Source of the DNA: Alphaproteobacteria bacterium
GTDB taxonomy: Bacteria; Pseudomonadota; Alphaproteobacteria; UBA828
Assembly: GCA_029937205.1 (NCBI GenBank)
Contig: JAPYQV010000192.1
Location: forward strand, 1-5,943
DNA: 5,943 bases
Reading direction: 5' to 3'
Shown here: positions 1 through 5,296 of the stretch, one piece after another
Numbering within the stretch: position 1 is the first letter of the stretch
Layout: the number at the start of each line of letters is the position of its first letter
Made by a program: the position numbers and the translations under genes
Notes under the pieces: generated by a model
Seen by the model: the letters and a program-made list of their open reading frames with translations, nothing else
The model's database searches: none
What the model was told of the DNA's origin: nothing

Positions 1-500
1 GCATAGGGCAGGCCATTCAAGCGGTCACGACCGCCAAGCCCTTCGAGCTCGATCAAAAAAGCGGCGCCGACCACATTGGCGCCAACCTGATTGAGCAATT
101 CCAATGTCGCTTGCGCGGTACCGCCGGTGGCCAGAAGATCATCCAAAAGGACAACCCGTTGACCGGGCGCGATGAAATCTTTTTTGATCTCCACCGTGTC
201 CGTGCCGTATTCGAGCGCGTATTCGTACTTTATCGTATCACCCGGCAGTTTGCCGGCTTTGCGGATCATGACGAACCCGCAGCCCATCTTGAACGCCAAG
301 GGAGCGGCAACAAGAAAGCCGCGCGATTCGATGCCGACCAGAATGTCCGGCTTATAAGGCGCAACGGCGGCCGCGAGTTGCTCCACGGCCTCTGCCCACG
401 CGCCTGAGTGGGCGAGGAGCGGCGAGATATCGTAAAATAGGATACCGGGCTTGGGAAAATCGGGAATTTCTCCGATATGATCCTCTAACCTTATCGACAT
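1..500 (-). CDS. apt: Adenine phosphoribosyltransferase, C-terminus cut by the window edge
   Basis: Cytoplasmic purine-salvage enzyme that makes AMP and pyrophosphate from adenine and PRPP. Translating leftward from ATG 500-498 gives 166 uninterrupted residues running off position 1. Family marks in order: N-terminal [18 protein letters not shown] (12-29), VGIESRGF (55-62), [10 protein letters not shown] (80-89), ALEYGTD (95-101), and the PRPP-binding loop [14 protein letters not shown] (116-129). Bacterial Apt is usually about 170-180 residues, so only the last several are missing. No ATG, GTG or TTG codon was seen in frame in the 38 bases upstream, so the start is firm although the ribosome site is weak. 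It lies 38 bases after the cytochrome c gene on the same strand and is probably cotranscribed with it. The pairing of a cytochrome gene with apt recalls the petC-apt order that I recall from alphaproteobacteria, although this cytochrome is a small soluble c type, not cytochrome c1. Confidence 0.96.
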   Translation of the reverse strand, partial: MSIRLEDHIGEIPDFPKPGILFYDISPLLAHSGAWAEAVEQLAAAVAPYKPDILVGIESRGFLVAAPLAFKMGCGFVMIRKAGKLPGDTIKYEYALEYGTDTVEIKKDFIAPGQRVVLLDDLLATGGTAQATLELLNQVGANVVGAAFLIELEGLGGRDRLNGLPY

Positions 501-538
501 GTGGCGACCGCCGCTGCTGCGCTGGTTTGTCGAGCGCG

Positions 539-922
539 CTACTGGGTCGCTTCTTTCAGATAGGCAATCAGATTCCGACGCTGCTTGTCTTTCCTAACGC
601 CTTTGAAAGCCATCTTATTTTTCGGAATATAGCTCTTCGGGTTCTTGATATATTCTTCGATGGTGGTTTCGTCCCAAACGATCGCGGCGCCTTTCATGGC
701 ATCCGAATATTTGAAGCCATCAGCCGTGCCGGACGTGCGGCCAAATAATCCGTTCAAATTCGGACCCACCTTGTGTTTCCCGCCAGCTTCCACGGTGTGG
801 CAAGCCCTACACTTCTTAAATACTTTTGCGCCCTTTTTGACGTCGCCGTCGGCAAGCGCTGCACTACTCACGACAACAAACATCGCTGCGGCGCCCACCG
901 CCAGAAAATTACGGAAATTCAT
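539..922 (-). CDS. Periplasmic class I cytochrome c, mitochondrial/c2-like
   Basis: A 127-residue exported monoheme cytochrome c that probably shuttles electrons in the periplasm, for example between the bc1 complex and an oxidase; the partner is inferred. Residues 1-24 form a signal peptide (basic N-terminus, hydrophobic stretch, cleavage likely after SSAALA). The heme site CRACH is at 38-42, followed by [13 protein letters not shown] (53-65), as in mitochondrial cytochrome c and bacterial c2. The distal ligand is probably Met104 in PKNKMAF. The C-terminal helix [13 protein letters not shown] is also typical. ATG at 922 is chosen over in-frame starts further upstream because it begins the signal peptide and has a good ribosome site at 928-935. 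A sigma70-like promoter lies just upstream, and apt follows 38 bases downstream. Mature length of about 103 residues is normal for the family. Whether it accepts electrons from the P460-like protein encoded upstream is open. Confidence 0.93.
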   Translation of the reverse strand: MNFRNFLAVGAAAMFVVVSSAALADGDVKKGAKVFKKCRACHTVEAGGKHKVGPNLNGLFGRTSGTADGFKYSDAMKGAAIVWDETTIEEYIKNPKSYIPKNKMAFKGVRKDKQRRNLIAYLKEATQ

Positions 923-927
923 GTAGG

Positions 928-935
928 TTCTCCCC
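928..935 (-). promoter_or_regulatory. Ribosome binding site of the cytochrome c gene
   Basis: On the minus strand GGGGAGAA lies five bases before ATG 922-920. It decides for this start over the longer reading that would add 25 residues before the signal peptide. Confidence 0.7.
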
Positions 936-959
936 ATGCCAAATTCTGTAAGAGGGCGC

Positions 960-988
960 ACAATATGCCGCTGACGCAGGCTGTTCAA
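960..988 (-). promoter_or_regulatory. Candidate sigma70-type promoter for cytochrome c-apt
   Basis: Reading the minus strand, a -35 element TTGAAC (988-983) and a -10 element TATTGT (965-960) are separated by exactly 17 bases. Transcription would start near 953, leaving a leader of about 30 bases before ATG 922. The elements match the consensus imperfectly (TTGACA and TATAAT) but spacing and position are good. It lies downstream of the inverted repeat at 1010-1038, which suggests that cytochrome c-apt can be transcribed independently of the P460-like gene. Confidence 0.5.
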
Positions 989-1003
989 GCGGCGCAATTG
1001 TCC

Positions 1004-1046
1004 CAGGCGGAATTCCCGCCTGAGCCTGGCGGGAATTCGGTTTTTT
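1004..1046. repeat. Strong inverted repeat with T6 tail on the plus strand and an alternative pairing arm
   Basis: GAATTCCCGCC (1010-1020) and GGCGGGAATTC (1028-1038) form a perfect 11-bp stem with a 7-base loop. On the plus strand this is followed by GG and six T (1041-1046), the form of an intrinsic terminator. An upstream arm CAGGCGG (1004-1010) can instead pair with CCGCCTG (1016-1022), which uses the same central bases. Both flanking genes are transcribed leftward, and on the minus strand the stem has no T tract after it. It may end antisense transcription, act as a minus-strand terminator or RNA-stabilising hairpin without a T tail, or be a REP-like element. Confidence 0.6.
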
Positions 1047-1071
1047 GGCTATTTCCGACAATAAATTGCGA

Positions 1072-2097
1072 TTACTGGCGCCTATAATCTTCATCCAGAT
1101 AGAACCGGCTGTCCTGATCTTCCATCACGGCATGGCATTCCGCGCAGAATCCCATTTTGGCGGAGTCTTTGCCGCCCGTCGTGCCCAATATCCGGCCATT
1201 GGGTAATATCAGCGTATAGCGCCAATCCATCGATTCGGTATTAAATCCGGCCGCCATTTTTTCCATCAGGAATAGCGGACCCGCACTCACCTTGCCGTTC
1301 GGCTTGACCTTGAAGCTGTCTTTGGCGAGCACCGTGCCCTCCGGCGCCGGTCCGGCATTCTCGAACAAGCCGTAATTGGATCCTCTGGCGTTGGCATAAT
1401 TATTGACGAAGCGTCCACCATGGGTGCCTGACACATAGGGCTGTGCCGCGTAGTTGGTCCATGATTGATACGCTTGAACCCACTCATTTCCGGATTTGGC
1501 GTATCCCGCTTTCAAACTGCCTTTGATGCAGGCATAGGCCGCGTTGGCTTGCGCAGCTGAAAGCTCAATTTCGTCATCACCCGCCGCACACGGATTGCAC
1601 GCGCCACAAGCGCCGCAGGCGGCCGCACACGGGTTGCAAGCGCCGCACGGATTGCAAGGATTCTTGGCCGCACAGGGATTGCACGTATTACAAGCACCGC
1701 ACGGATTGCAAGGATTTTTGGCCGCGCAGGGATTGCATGGGTTGCAGGCTCCCATCCCCGGAACGACACAGTCTGCCGCCGCACACGGGTTACACGCGCC
1801 GCATGGACCACAGGGGTTACAAGCGCCGCACGGGCCGCACGCCGCCGCACACGGGTTGCACGCACCGCAGGGGCCGCACGGATTGGCGGCGGCGCAAGGA
1901 TTGCACGGGCCACACGGACTGCACGGATTGCAAGCCGCAAATAATATTTCCGCGCTGTCGCCGCCGCGTGGGATCGCTGTTGGATTCTCAGACTCAAAGG
2001 CAGCGGATGCCGGCTGAACAACACCCCCCACAGCAACACTTATTCCGATGACCACCGGAATAACCGTGCCTGAAAGTAGCTTTTTCCTTAAGTCCAT
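1072..2097 (-). CDS. Exported cytochrome P460-like heme c protein with an N-terminal CNPC/CGPC cysteine ladder
   Basis: A 341-residue protein in three parts. Residues 1-32 are a signal peptide (MDLRKK, hydrophobic core, cleavage near QPASA). Residues 56-170 are a low-complexity ladder of CNPC, CGPC, CGAC and CAAxNPC units holding 33 Cys, nearly all three residues apart. Residues about 179-341 resemble the cytochrome P460/c'-beta family: a helix around [36 protein letters not shown] and the heme c site CAECH (318-322) near the C-terminus. Known P460-family proteins oxidise hydroxylamine or bind NO; which applies here cannot be told because the heme-crosslink lysine and distal residues are not assignable by eye. 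ATG 2097 is chosen over a TTG start at 2139 because it opens the signal peptide and has AGGGAG at 2104-2109, six bases away. The gene is divergent from the FGE-fold gene. The Cys ladder could bind soft metals or form disulfides; that is inference. Confidence 0.85.
   Translation of the reverse strand: MDLRKKLLSGTVIPVVIGISVAVGGVVQPASAAFESENPTAIPRGGDSAEILFAACNPCSPCGPCNPCAAANPCGPCGACNPCAAACGPCGACNPCGPCGACNPCAAADCVVPGMGACNPCNPCAAKNPCNPCGACNTCNPCAAKNPCNPCGACNPCAAACGACGACNPCAAGDDEIELSAAQANAAYACIKGSLKAGYAKSGNEWVQAYQSWTNYAAQPYVSGTHGGRFVNNYANARGSNYGLFENAGPAPEGTVLAKDSFKVKPNGKVSAGPLFLMEKMAAGFNTESMDWRYTLILPNGRILGTTGGKDSAKMGFCAECHAVMEDQDSRFYLDEDYRRQ
1588..1932 (-). repeat. Cys-ladder coding repeat (CNPC/CGPC/CAAKNPC units)
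   Basis: This is the part of the P460-like gene coding for residues 56-170. Cys codons recur every 9 bases in runs, broken by AAA, AAK and one DCVVPGMGA spacer. Within it, residues 121-138 and 139-156 form a tandem 18-residue duplication (54 bases, about 1630-1737) that differs in amino acids only at the penultimate position of the unit (T versus P), suggesting recent repeat expansion. Confidence 0.85.
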
Positions 2098-2103
2098 GAT
2101 GCG

Positions 2104-2109
2104 CTCCCT
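2104..2109 (-). promoter_or_regulatory. Ribosome binding site of the P460-like gene
   Basis: AGGGAG on the minus strand lies six bases before ATG 2097-2095. It supports this start over the TTG 14 codons upstream. The rest of the 131-base divergent gap (2098-2228) holds TTGACC and TTGAAC boxes on the minus strand but no well-spaced -10 element that I would call. Confidence 0.65.
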
Positions 2110-2228
2110 GCTAAAAATATTTCGATTCCCTACAACCAAATATTCCTTTGTAAGCGTTCAACCGCAACGCAATCCGGGTCAACTTCTTGTGATTTTCCGG
2201 GACCGGCACGGCGAATTAGCCTCGTCGG

Positions 2229-3098
2229 ATGATGCGCGCAGCGATGCTCCATATAGTGGTCTCCATCGCGACGACATTTTGCCTGGGCGTTGGCCTCGTC
2301 GCGGCGCGGGATTTCACCGCTCCGGCGGTCATTTCGATACCCGCCGGTGCCTTTGTCGCTGGTTCGGACCTGGCGGAACGCGAGGCTGCCTATGCGCTCG
2401 ATGAAGCCGCGTATGGCCACGATCGCACCCGTAAATTCGGCTGGTACGACCGCGAACGGAAACGCGGTTCGCATCAGTTGCCGGCGTACCAAATCACCCA
2501 AACAACAATCACCAACGCGCAATACGCGCTTTTTGTCGATGAAACCGGGCACCCCGCACCGGATATGGACGAAGCCACTTGGAACGGCTACGGCCTTATT
2601 CATCCGTTTGAACGCACCCGGCGCCATGCGTGGCATAACGGGCGCCCGCCGAAAGGCCGGGTGGACCACCCCGTGGTCTTGGTTTCACACGCTGATGCGC
2701 GCGCCTACGCCACTTGGCTCAGCGCACGAACCGGGCAGATTTGGCGCCTGCCGAATGCTCTTGAATGGGAAAAAGCGGCGCGAGGCGTGGACGGGCGGCA
2801 CTTCCCGTGGGGCGATGCATTCGACCCGGCACTTCTCAATAGTCATGACCTGGGTCCCTTCGACACTCGACCTGTCGGCCAATTTCCCGCCGGCGCCAGC
2901 TCGTTTGGGTTGTTGGATGCCGCTGGTCAGGTATTTGAATGGACAAGTTCGCCGGGTAATCCGGGAAGATATTTGGTCAAGGGCGGCTCCTGGGACGACA
3001 AAGGATGCGGCGTGTGCCGCCCCGCCGCACGGCATGCCCGCCCACAAAATATAAAACATATCCTGATAGGCTTTCGTCTCGTCACCGGCGCAGAATAA
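2229..3098 (+). CDS. Exported formylglycine-generating-enzyme-fold (SUMF1/FGE-sulfatase) protein
   Basis: A 289-residue protein with a likely signal peptide (1-26, MMRAAMLHIVV up to LVAA) and one FGE-sulfatase domain. Family marks: IPAGAFVAGS near the start, ITQTTITNAQY (89-99, matching the usual EVTNAQY), WRLPNALEWEKAARG (172-186, usual RLPTEAEWEYAARG), FPWGD (192-196), GLLDAAGQVFEWTSS, KGGSW (251-255) and GFRLV at the end. True FGE turns the Cys of CxPxR in sulfatases into formylglycine using two active-site Cys. Here the region after GGSW is DDKGCGVCRPAAR. Aligned from the right on RPAAR, C260 falls on the second catalytic Cys, but the first appears to be missing and an extra C263 creates CGVC. 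Catalysis is therefore uncertain; related domains also occur in non-FGE enzymes and binding proteins. ATG 2229, 2232 or 2244 could be the start; the ribosome site is weak for all. No sulfatase is visible nearby. Confidence 0.85.
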   Translation: MMRAAMLHIVVSIATTFCLGVGLVAARDFTAPAVISIPAGAFVAGSDLAEREAAYALDEAAYGHDRTRKFGWYDRERKRGSHQLPAYQITQTTITNAQYALFVDETGHPAPDMDEATWNGYGLIHPFERTRRHAWHNGRPPKGRVDHPVVLVSHADARAYATWLSARTGQIWRLPNALEWEKAARGVDGRHFPWGDAFDPALLNSHDLGPFDTRPVGQFPAGASSFGLLDAAGQVFEWTSSPGNPGRYLVKGGSWDDKGCGVCRPAARHARPQNIKHILIGFRLVTGAE

Positions 3099-3127
3099 AT
3101 CTGCGCGGCGAGTGAAATCACGCCTTA

Positions 3128-3146
3128 ACCATATGTAATTTATGGT
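3128..3146. promoter_or_regulatory. Inverted repeat upstream of the His-rich gene, possible operator
   Basis: ACCATA and TATGGT are perfect 6-base arms separated by TGTAATT, in an AT-rich patch 62 bases before the GTG start at 3208. Weak promoter-like boxes lie just after it (TTGTTC, then TTTATA 18 bases on). The form suits a dimeric regulator site. It could also be chance in AT-rich DNA. Confidence 0.3.
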
Positions 3147-3195
3147 ATATTGCCGTTGTTCGGCCTATGTTATCGTCAGTTTATATTCGCGGATT

Positions 3196-3200
3196 GAGGT
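3196..3200 (+). promoter_or_regulatory. Ribosome binding site that supports a GTG start
   Basis: GAGGT ends seven bases before GTG 3208-3210. No ATG lies in a better position, so this site decides the start of the His-rich protein gene. Confidence 0.6.
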
Positions 3201-3207
3201 TTGAACC

Positions 3208-3990
3208 GTGCCAAAAAGCGTAACGAAAGCGCATAAACAGGAAACGTCCCGTCAACTGGATATGGCCACCCATCCGGTAAAACGGTTGCGGATGATGCTT
3301 GCCGCCGGTGAGGACGTTCTCGAGGTTGGCCGGGTTTTGAATCTAAGTGACGACAACGTCGTCGGCGAAATCTTGCGCCACCAGGGCACCTTCTACGAAT
3401 GGGATCATTATCCCAAGGGCGACGTCTACGACAAGAAGAGCCATGCACAGTATTTTTATCATGCCCATACGATTGGTGGGCGTGACCCCGAACATGGCCA
3501 TTTCCACACATTCATGCGCGCCAAGGGCATGGCGCGCGGCACCAAACCGATCAATCGCCCGGATCGCTCGCCATGGCCGAAGGGCAGCGATTCACTCAGC
3601 CATATCGTGGGAATTTCCATGGACGCCAAAGGCCTGCCGATTCGCCTGTTTACCACCAATCGCTGGGTGACCGGCGAGGCTTGGTACAAGGCGCGCGATG
3701 TGATCAAAATGATCGCGCCCTATAAGATTGACCACGCACAACCTTCCTGGCCGACCAATCGCTGGGTCAGCGGTATGGTCCACCTTTTTTGGCCGCAAGT
3801 AATTTTACTGCTGCAGGCGCGCGACGTGTGTATTGAAGCCTGGGAAAAGCAGCGCCCGGGCAAGGATGTGTTCGAAGACCGGGACCTGGAAATTACCTCC
3901 CAGGCCGATATAGATATCGCCGCCCAAATCGCCGCTGTCAGAGCGGCGCTCGCCGGCAAGGACAAAGCAAAAGAAGCCAAGAACGACTGA
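3208..3990 (+). CDS. His-rich protein of unknown function, resembling the DUF6969 family
   Basis: A 260-residue protein with no signal peptide, so probably cytoplasmic. The family name is from memory of the pattern YPKGDVYD followed by QYFYHAH and EHGHFHTFMR, and is not certain. The clearest feature is a cluster of His at 85, 87, 96, 98 and 100 (YHAH, then EHGHFH), which looks like a metal site. TNRWV occurs twice, at 150-154 and 183-187, the second followed by SGMVHLFWPQ. The C-terminus is charged and alanine-rich, probably helical and flexible. Translation starts at GTG with a good ribosome site. It follows the FGE-fold gene on the same strand after 109 bases, a gap that holds an inverted repeat and possible promoter, so it may have its own transcript. 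It faces the Cys-rich micropeptide gene, with a terminator hairpin between the two. Function is unknown. Confidence 0.85.
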   Translation: MPKSVTKAHKQETSRQLDMATHPVKRLRMMLAAGEDVLEVGRVLNLSDDNVVGEILRHQGTFYEWDHYPKGDVYDKKSHAQYFYHAHTIGGRDPEHGHFHTFMRAKGMARGTKPINRPDRSPWPKGSDSLSHIVGISMDAKGLPIRLFTTNRWVTGEAWYKARDVIKMIAPYKIDHAQPSWPTNRWVSGMVHLFWPQVILLLQARDVCIEAWEKQRPGKDVFEDRDLEITSQADIDIAAQIAAVRAALAGKDKAKEAKND

Positions 3991-4011
3991 ATTGAACTCA
4001 TCGGCGCGGTC

Positions 4012-4052
4012 AAATAAAAAGACCGCCTCCTGCGCAAACGCCGGAGACGACC
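4012..4052 (-). terminator. Intrinsic terminator of the Cys-rich micropeptide gene
   Basis: Read on the minus strand, GGTCGTCTCCGGCG (4052-4039), loop TTTG, and CGCAGGAGGCGGTC (4034-4021) form a 14-position stem with three G-U pairs and one mismatch, directly followed by TTTTTATTT (4020-4012). The G-U pairs work only in the minus-strand RNA. On the plus strand only the core (CTCC, one mismatch, GCG) pairs, ahead of CCTTTTC, so it may stop the His-rich gene less well. Its place in the gap between two converging genes fits. Confidence 0.7.
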
Positions 4053-4084
4053 TTTTCAATGCAAAATTATTCTGGGTCCGGCAA

Positions 4085-4255
4085 TCAGCCGCAGGGATTG
4101 CACCCACCGCAAGGATTGCAGGGGTTGCACGGATTGCAAGCGCTACAGGAAGCCAGGACGATGGGCTTCTCACCGGCCGAAACGGCGGTGGGAAGCAGGG
4201 CAGCGCCAGCAGTCATGGTAACAACCGTCACCGCTACGATGGTTTCTTTCAACAT
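4085..4255 (-). CDS. Exported 56-residue Cys-rich micropeptide with a CNPC ladder
   Basis: Short gene read on the minus strand from ATG 4255-4253 to TGA 4087-4085. Residues 1-27 (MLKETIVAVTVV to LLPTAVSA) are a clear signal peptide with AxA-type cleavage before GEKPIVLAS. The mature part of about 29 residues ends in [20 protein letters not shown], with seven Cys each three residues apart. The same CNPC units occur in the P460-like protein, and a 16-base stretch beginning GCTTGCAATCC is identical between the two genes. A purine-rich ribosome site (4263-4273) precedes it and a good intrinsic terminator follows, which argues strongly for a real expressed gene. It could be a periplasmic metal-binding peptide, a redox buffer or the precursor of a modified peptide; I do not recognise a named family. 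No modifying enzyme of the bufferin type (DUF692/MNIO) is visible here. Confidence 0.82.
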   Translation of the reverse strand: MLKETIVAVTVVTMTAGAALLPTAVSAGEKPIVLASCSACNPCNPCNPCGGCNPCG

Positions 4256-4262
4256 TGTTTTA

Positions 4263-4273
4263 CTCTCTCCTCT
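4263..4273 (-). promoter_or_regulatory. Ribosome binding site of the Cys-rich micropeptide gene
   Basis: AGAGGAGAGAG on the minus strand precedes ATG 4255 by about 7-11 bases. It supports translation of the short gene. Confidence 0.65.
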
Positions 4274-4480
4274 GTTTTCAAATAGGTTCTACCGGAATCT
4301 TCATAACCGCAGATGCGGGTGTTCGAATCCTGTACAGTGAGAGATAATGGTGGAAACGCCGCCTCGAAAAAAAGGTCTCGCAGAGGTATCGCGATAAGTT
4401 GAAGGCGTGTTACTGCGGCTAATTTTGACCTCGATGGCGCCATCTTCCGCAAATTTCATCACCGTATTAAATCACAGACA
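4274..4480. promoter_or_regulatory. Divergent intergenic region with two perfect palindromes
   Basis: This stretch separates the leftward micropeptide gene from rightward cysQ and should hold promoters for both. It contains two perfect palindromes, TATCGCGATA (4387-4396) and GATGGCGCCATC (4433-4444), possible regulator sites. No clean sigma70 pair was found in either direction. A reading frame of 67 codons on the minus strand (4249-4452) has no recognisable features and overlaps the micropeptide start, so it is not called. Confidence 0.35.
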
Positions 4481-5296
4481 ATGAACGCAATGAACACACC
4501 CGAACGTACCGCCCTGGCGGAATTGGCCCATAAACTGGCCATCGAAGCGGGCGATAAAATTATGCAACTCTATCGCCAAGGCATCGCCGTACAACATAAA
4601 TCCGACGATTCGCCGGTGACCGAGGCGGACGAACTGGCGGACGCTTATATTGTTGCCGGACTGGCCCAGGGCGCGCCCGGAATCCCCATTGTTTCGGAAG
4701 AGAGCGTCGCCCAGGGCCGTTTGCCGGACATTAGCGGCGGCCGGTTCTGGCTTGTCGACCCGCTCGACGGCACCAAGGAATTCATCTCCGGCACCGACGA
4801 ATTCACCGTTAATATCGCGTTGGTCGAAAATGGCATTCCGGTATTGGGCGCCCTCCACGCGCCGGCACTGGATGACTGCTACCTGGCCGATGGCCGCGCT
4901 GCCTATCTCATCCACCGCAACGGCACGAGGAAGCGGATTTCAGCGCGACAGGTTCCGGCGGATGGCGCTGTCGTCGTTGCCAGCCGCCACCACCGCGACG
5001 CGGAAACGGACGCCTTTATCGCCAAGCACCACACGGCCAGCGTGACCAGCGCCGGCAGCGCACTCAAATTTGGCTTACTGGCGCGCGGCGCCGCAGATCT
5101 ATACCCGCGCTACGGCCGTACCATGGAGTGGGACACAGCCGCCGGACATGCCGTGCTGTCCGCAGCAGGTGGAAGTGTGCGGCGAACGAACGGCGAGGAT
5201 CTGCGCTACGGTAAACCGACACTCGACAATCCTCACTTCATTGCCCGTGGCTTGACCAACGGCTCAGCCCGGAGCCTGGCCAAAGGCTCAAAATGA
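4481..5296 (+). CDS. cysQ: 3'(2'),5'-bisphosphate nucleotidase CysQ
   Basis: A 271-residue magnesium-dependent phosphatase of the inositol monophosphatase superfamily. It removes the 3'-phosphate from PAP (and related PAPS), a by-product of sulfate assimilation and sulfotransfer. Visible motifs: DDSPVTEADELA (42-53), VSEES (71-75), the metal-binding WLVDPLDGTKEF (90-101), and the second metal motif MEWDTAAGHAVL (215-226). The KEF after DGT is characteristic of CysQ as opposed to inositol monophosphatase or the histidinol phosphatase paralogues. Length is normal for the family (about 250-270). Start may be ATG 4481 or ATG 4490; neither has a strong ribosome site. The stop overlaps the next start by four bases (ATGA), so translation is probably coupled to tsaC. 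It is likely cytoplasmic or membrane-associated. The link between PAP removal and the sulfur-rich proteins next door is probably coincidence. Confidence 0.95.
   Translation: MNAMNTPERTALAELAHKLAIEAGDKIMQLYRQGIAVQHKSDDSPVTEADELADAYIVAGLAQGAPGIPIVSEESVAQGRLPDISGGRFWLVDPLDGTKEFISGTDEFTVNIALVENGIPVLGALHAPALDDCYLADGRAAYLIHRNGTRKRISARQVPADGAVVVASRHHRDAETDAFIAKHHTASVTSAGSALKFGLLARGAADLYPRYGRTMEWDTAAGHAVLSAAGGSVRRTNGEDLRYGKPTLDNPHFIARGLTNGSARSLAKGSK

Noticed and set aside
1588..1932. CRISPR or minisatellite array reading of the repeat region
   Set aside because: The periodicity is coding (9-base CxxC steps) in an uninterrupted frame, with no spacer-repeat organisation.
1544..2051. Long open frames opposite the Cys ladder (His/Gln/Gly-rich on the plus strand, Arg/Ala-rich on the minus strand)
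   Set aside because: They are reading-frame shadows of the 9-base-period ladder codons. They lack ribosome sites, and the real frame has a signal peptide and a heme domain.
2133..2182. TTGACC and TTGAAC boxes upstream of the P460-like gene as -35 elements
   Set aside because: No acceptable -10 hexamer at 16-18 bases from either box (GAACGC and TGGTTG are found there).
2227..2669. Large minus-strand open frame opposite the FGE-fold gene
   Set aside because: No family features, and the opposite strand codes a clear FGE-sulfatase domain.
3107..3124. Possible terminator hairpin after the FGE-fold gene (GGC, bulge GA, GTG, loop AAAT, CAC, GCC)
   Set aside because: Short bulged stem followed only by TTAA, with no T tract. 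Too weak to call.
4300..4335. tRNA-like fragment: TTCATAACC followed by GTTCGAATCC
   Set aside because: It looks like an anticodon loop and T-loop, but neither arm forms a stem, no acceptor or D arm is present and there is no CCA end. At best a remnant, more likely chance.
4249..4452. 67-codon minus-strand open frame between the micropeptide and cysQ
   Set aside because: It has no recognisable domain or signal peptide and overlaps the start of the better-supported micropeptide gene in another frame.
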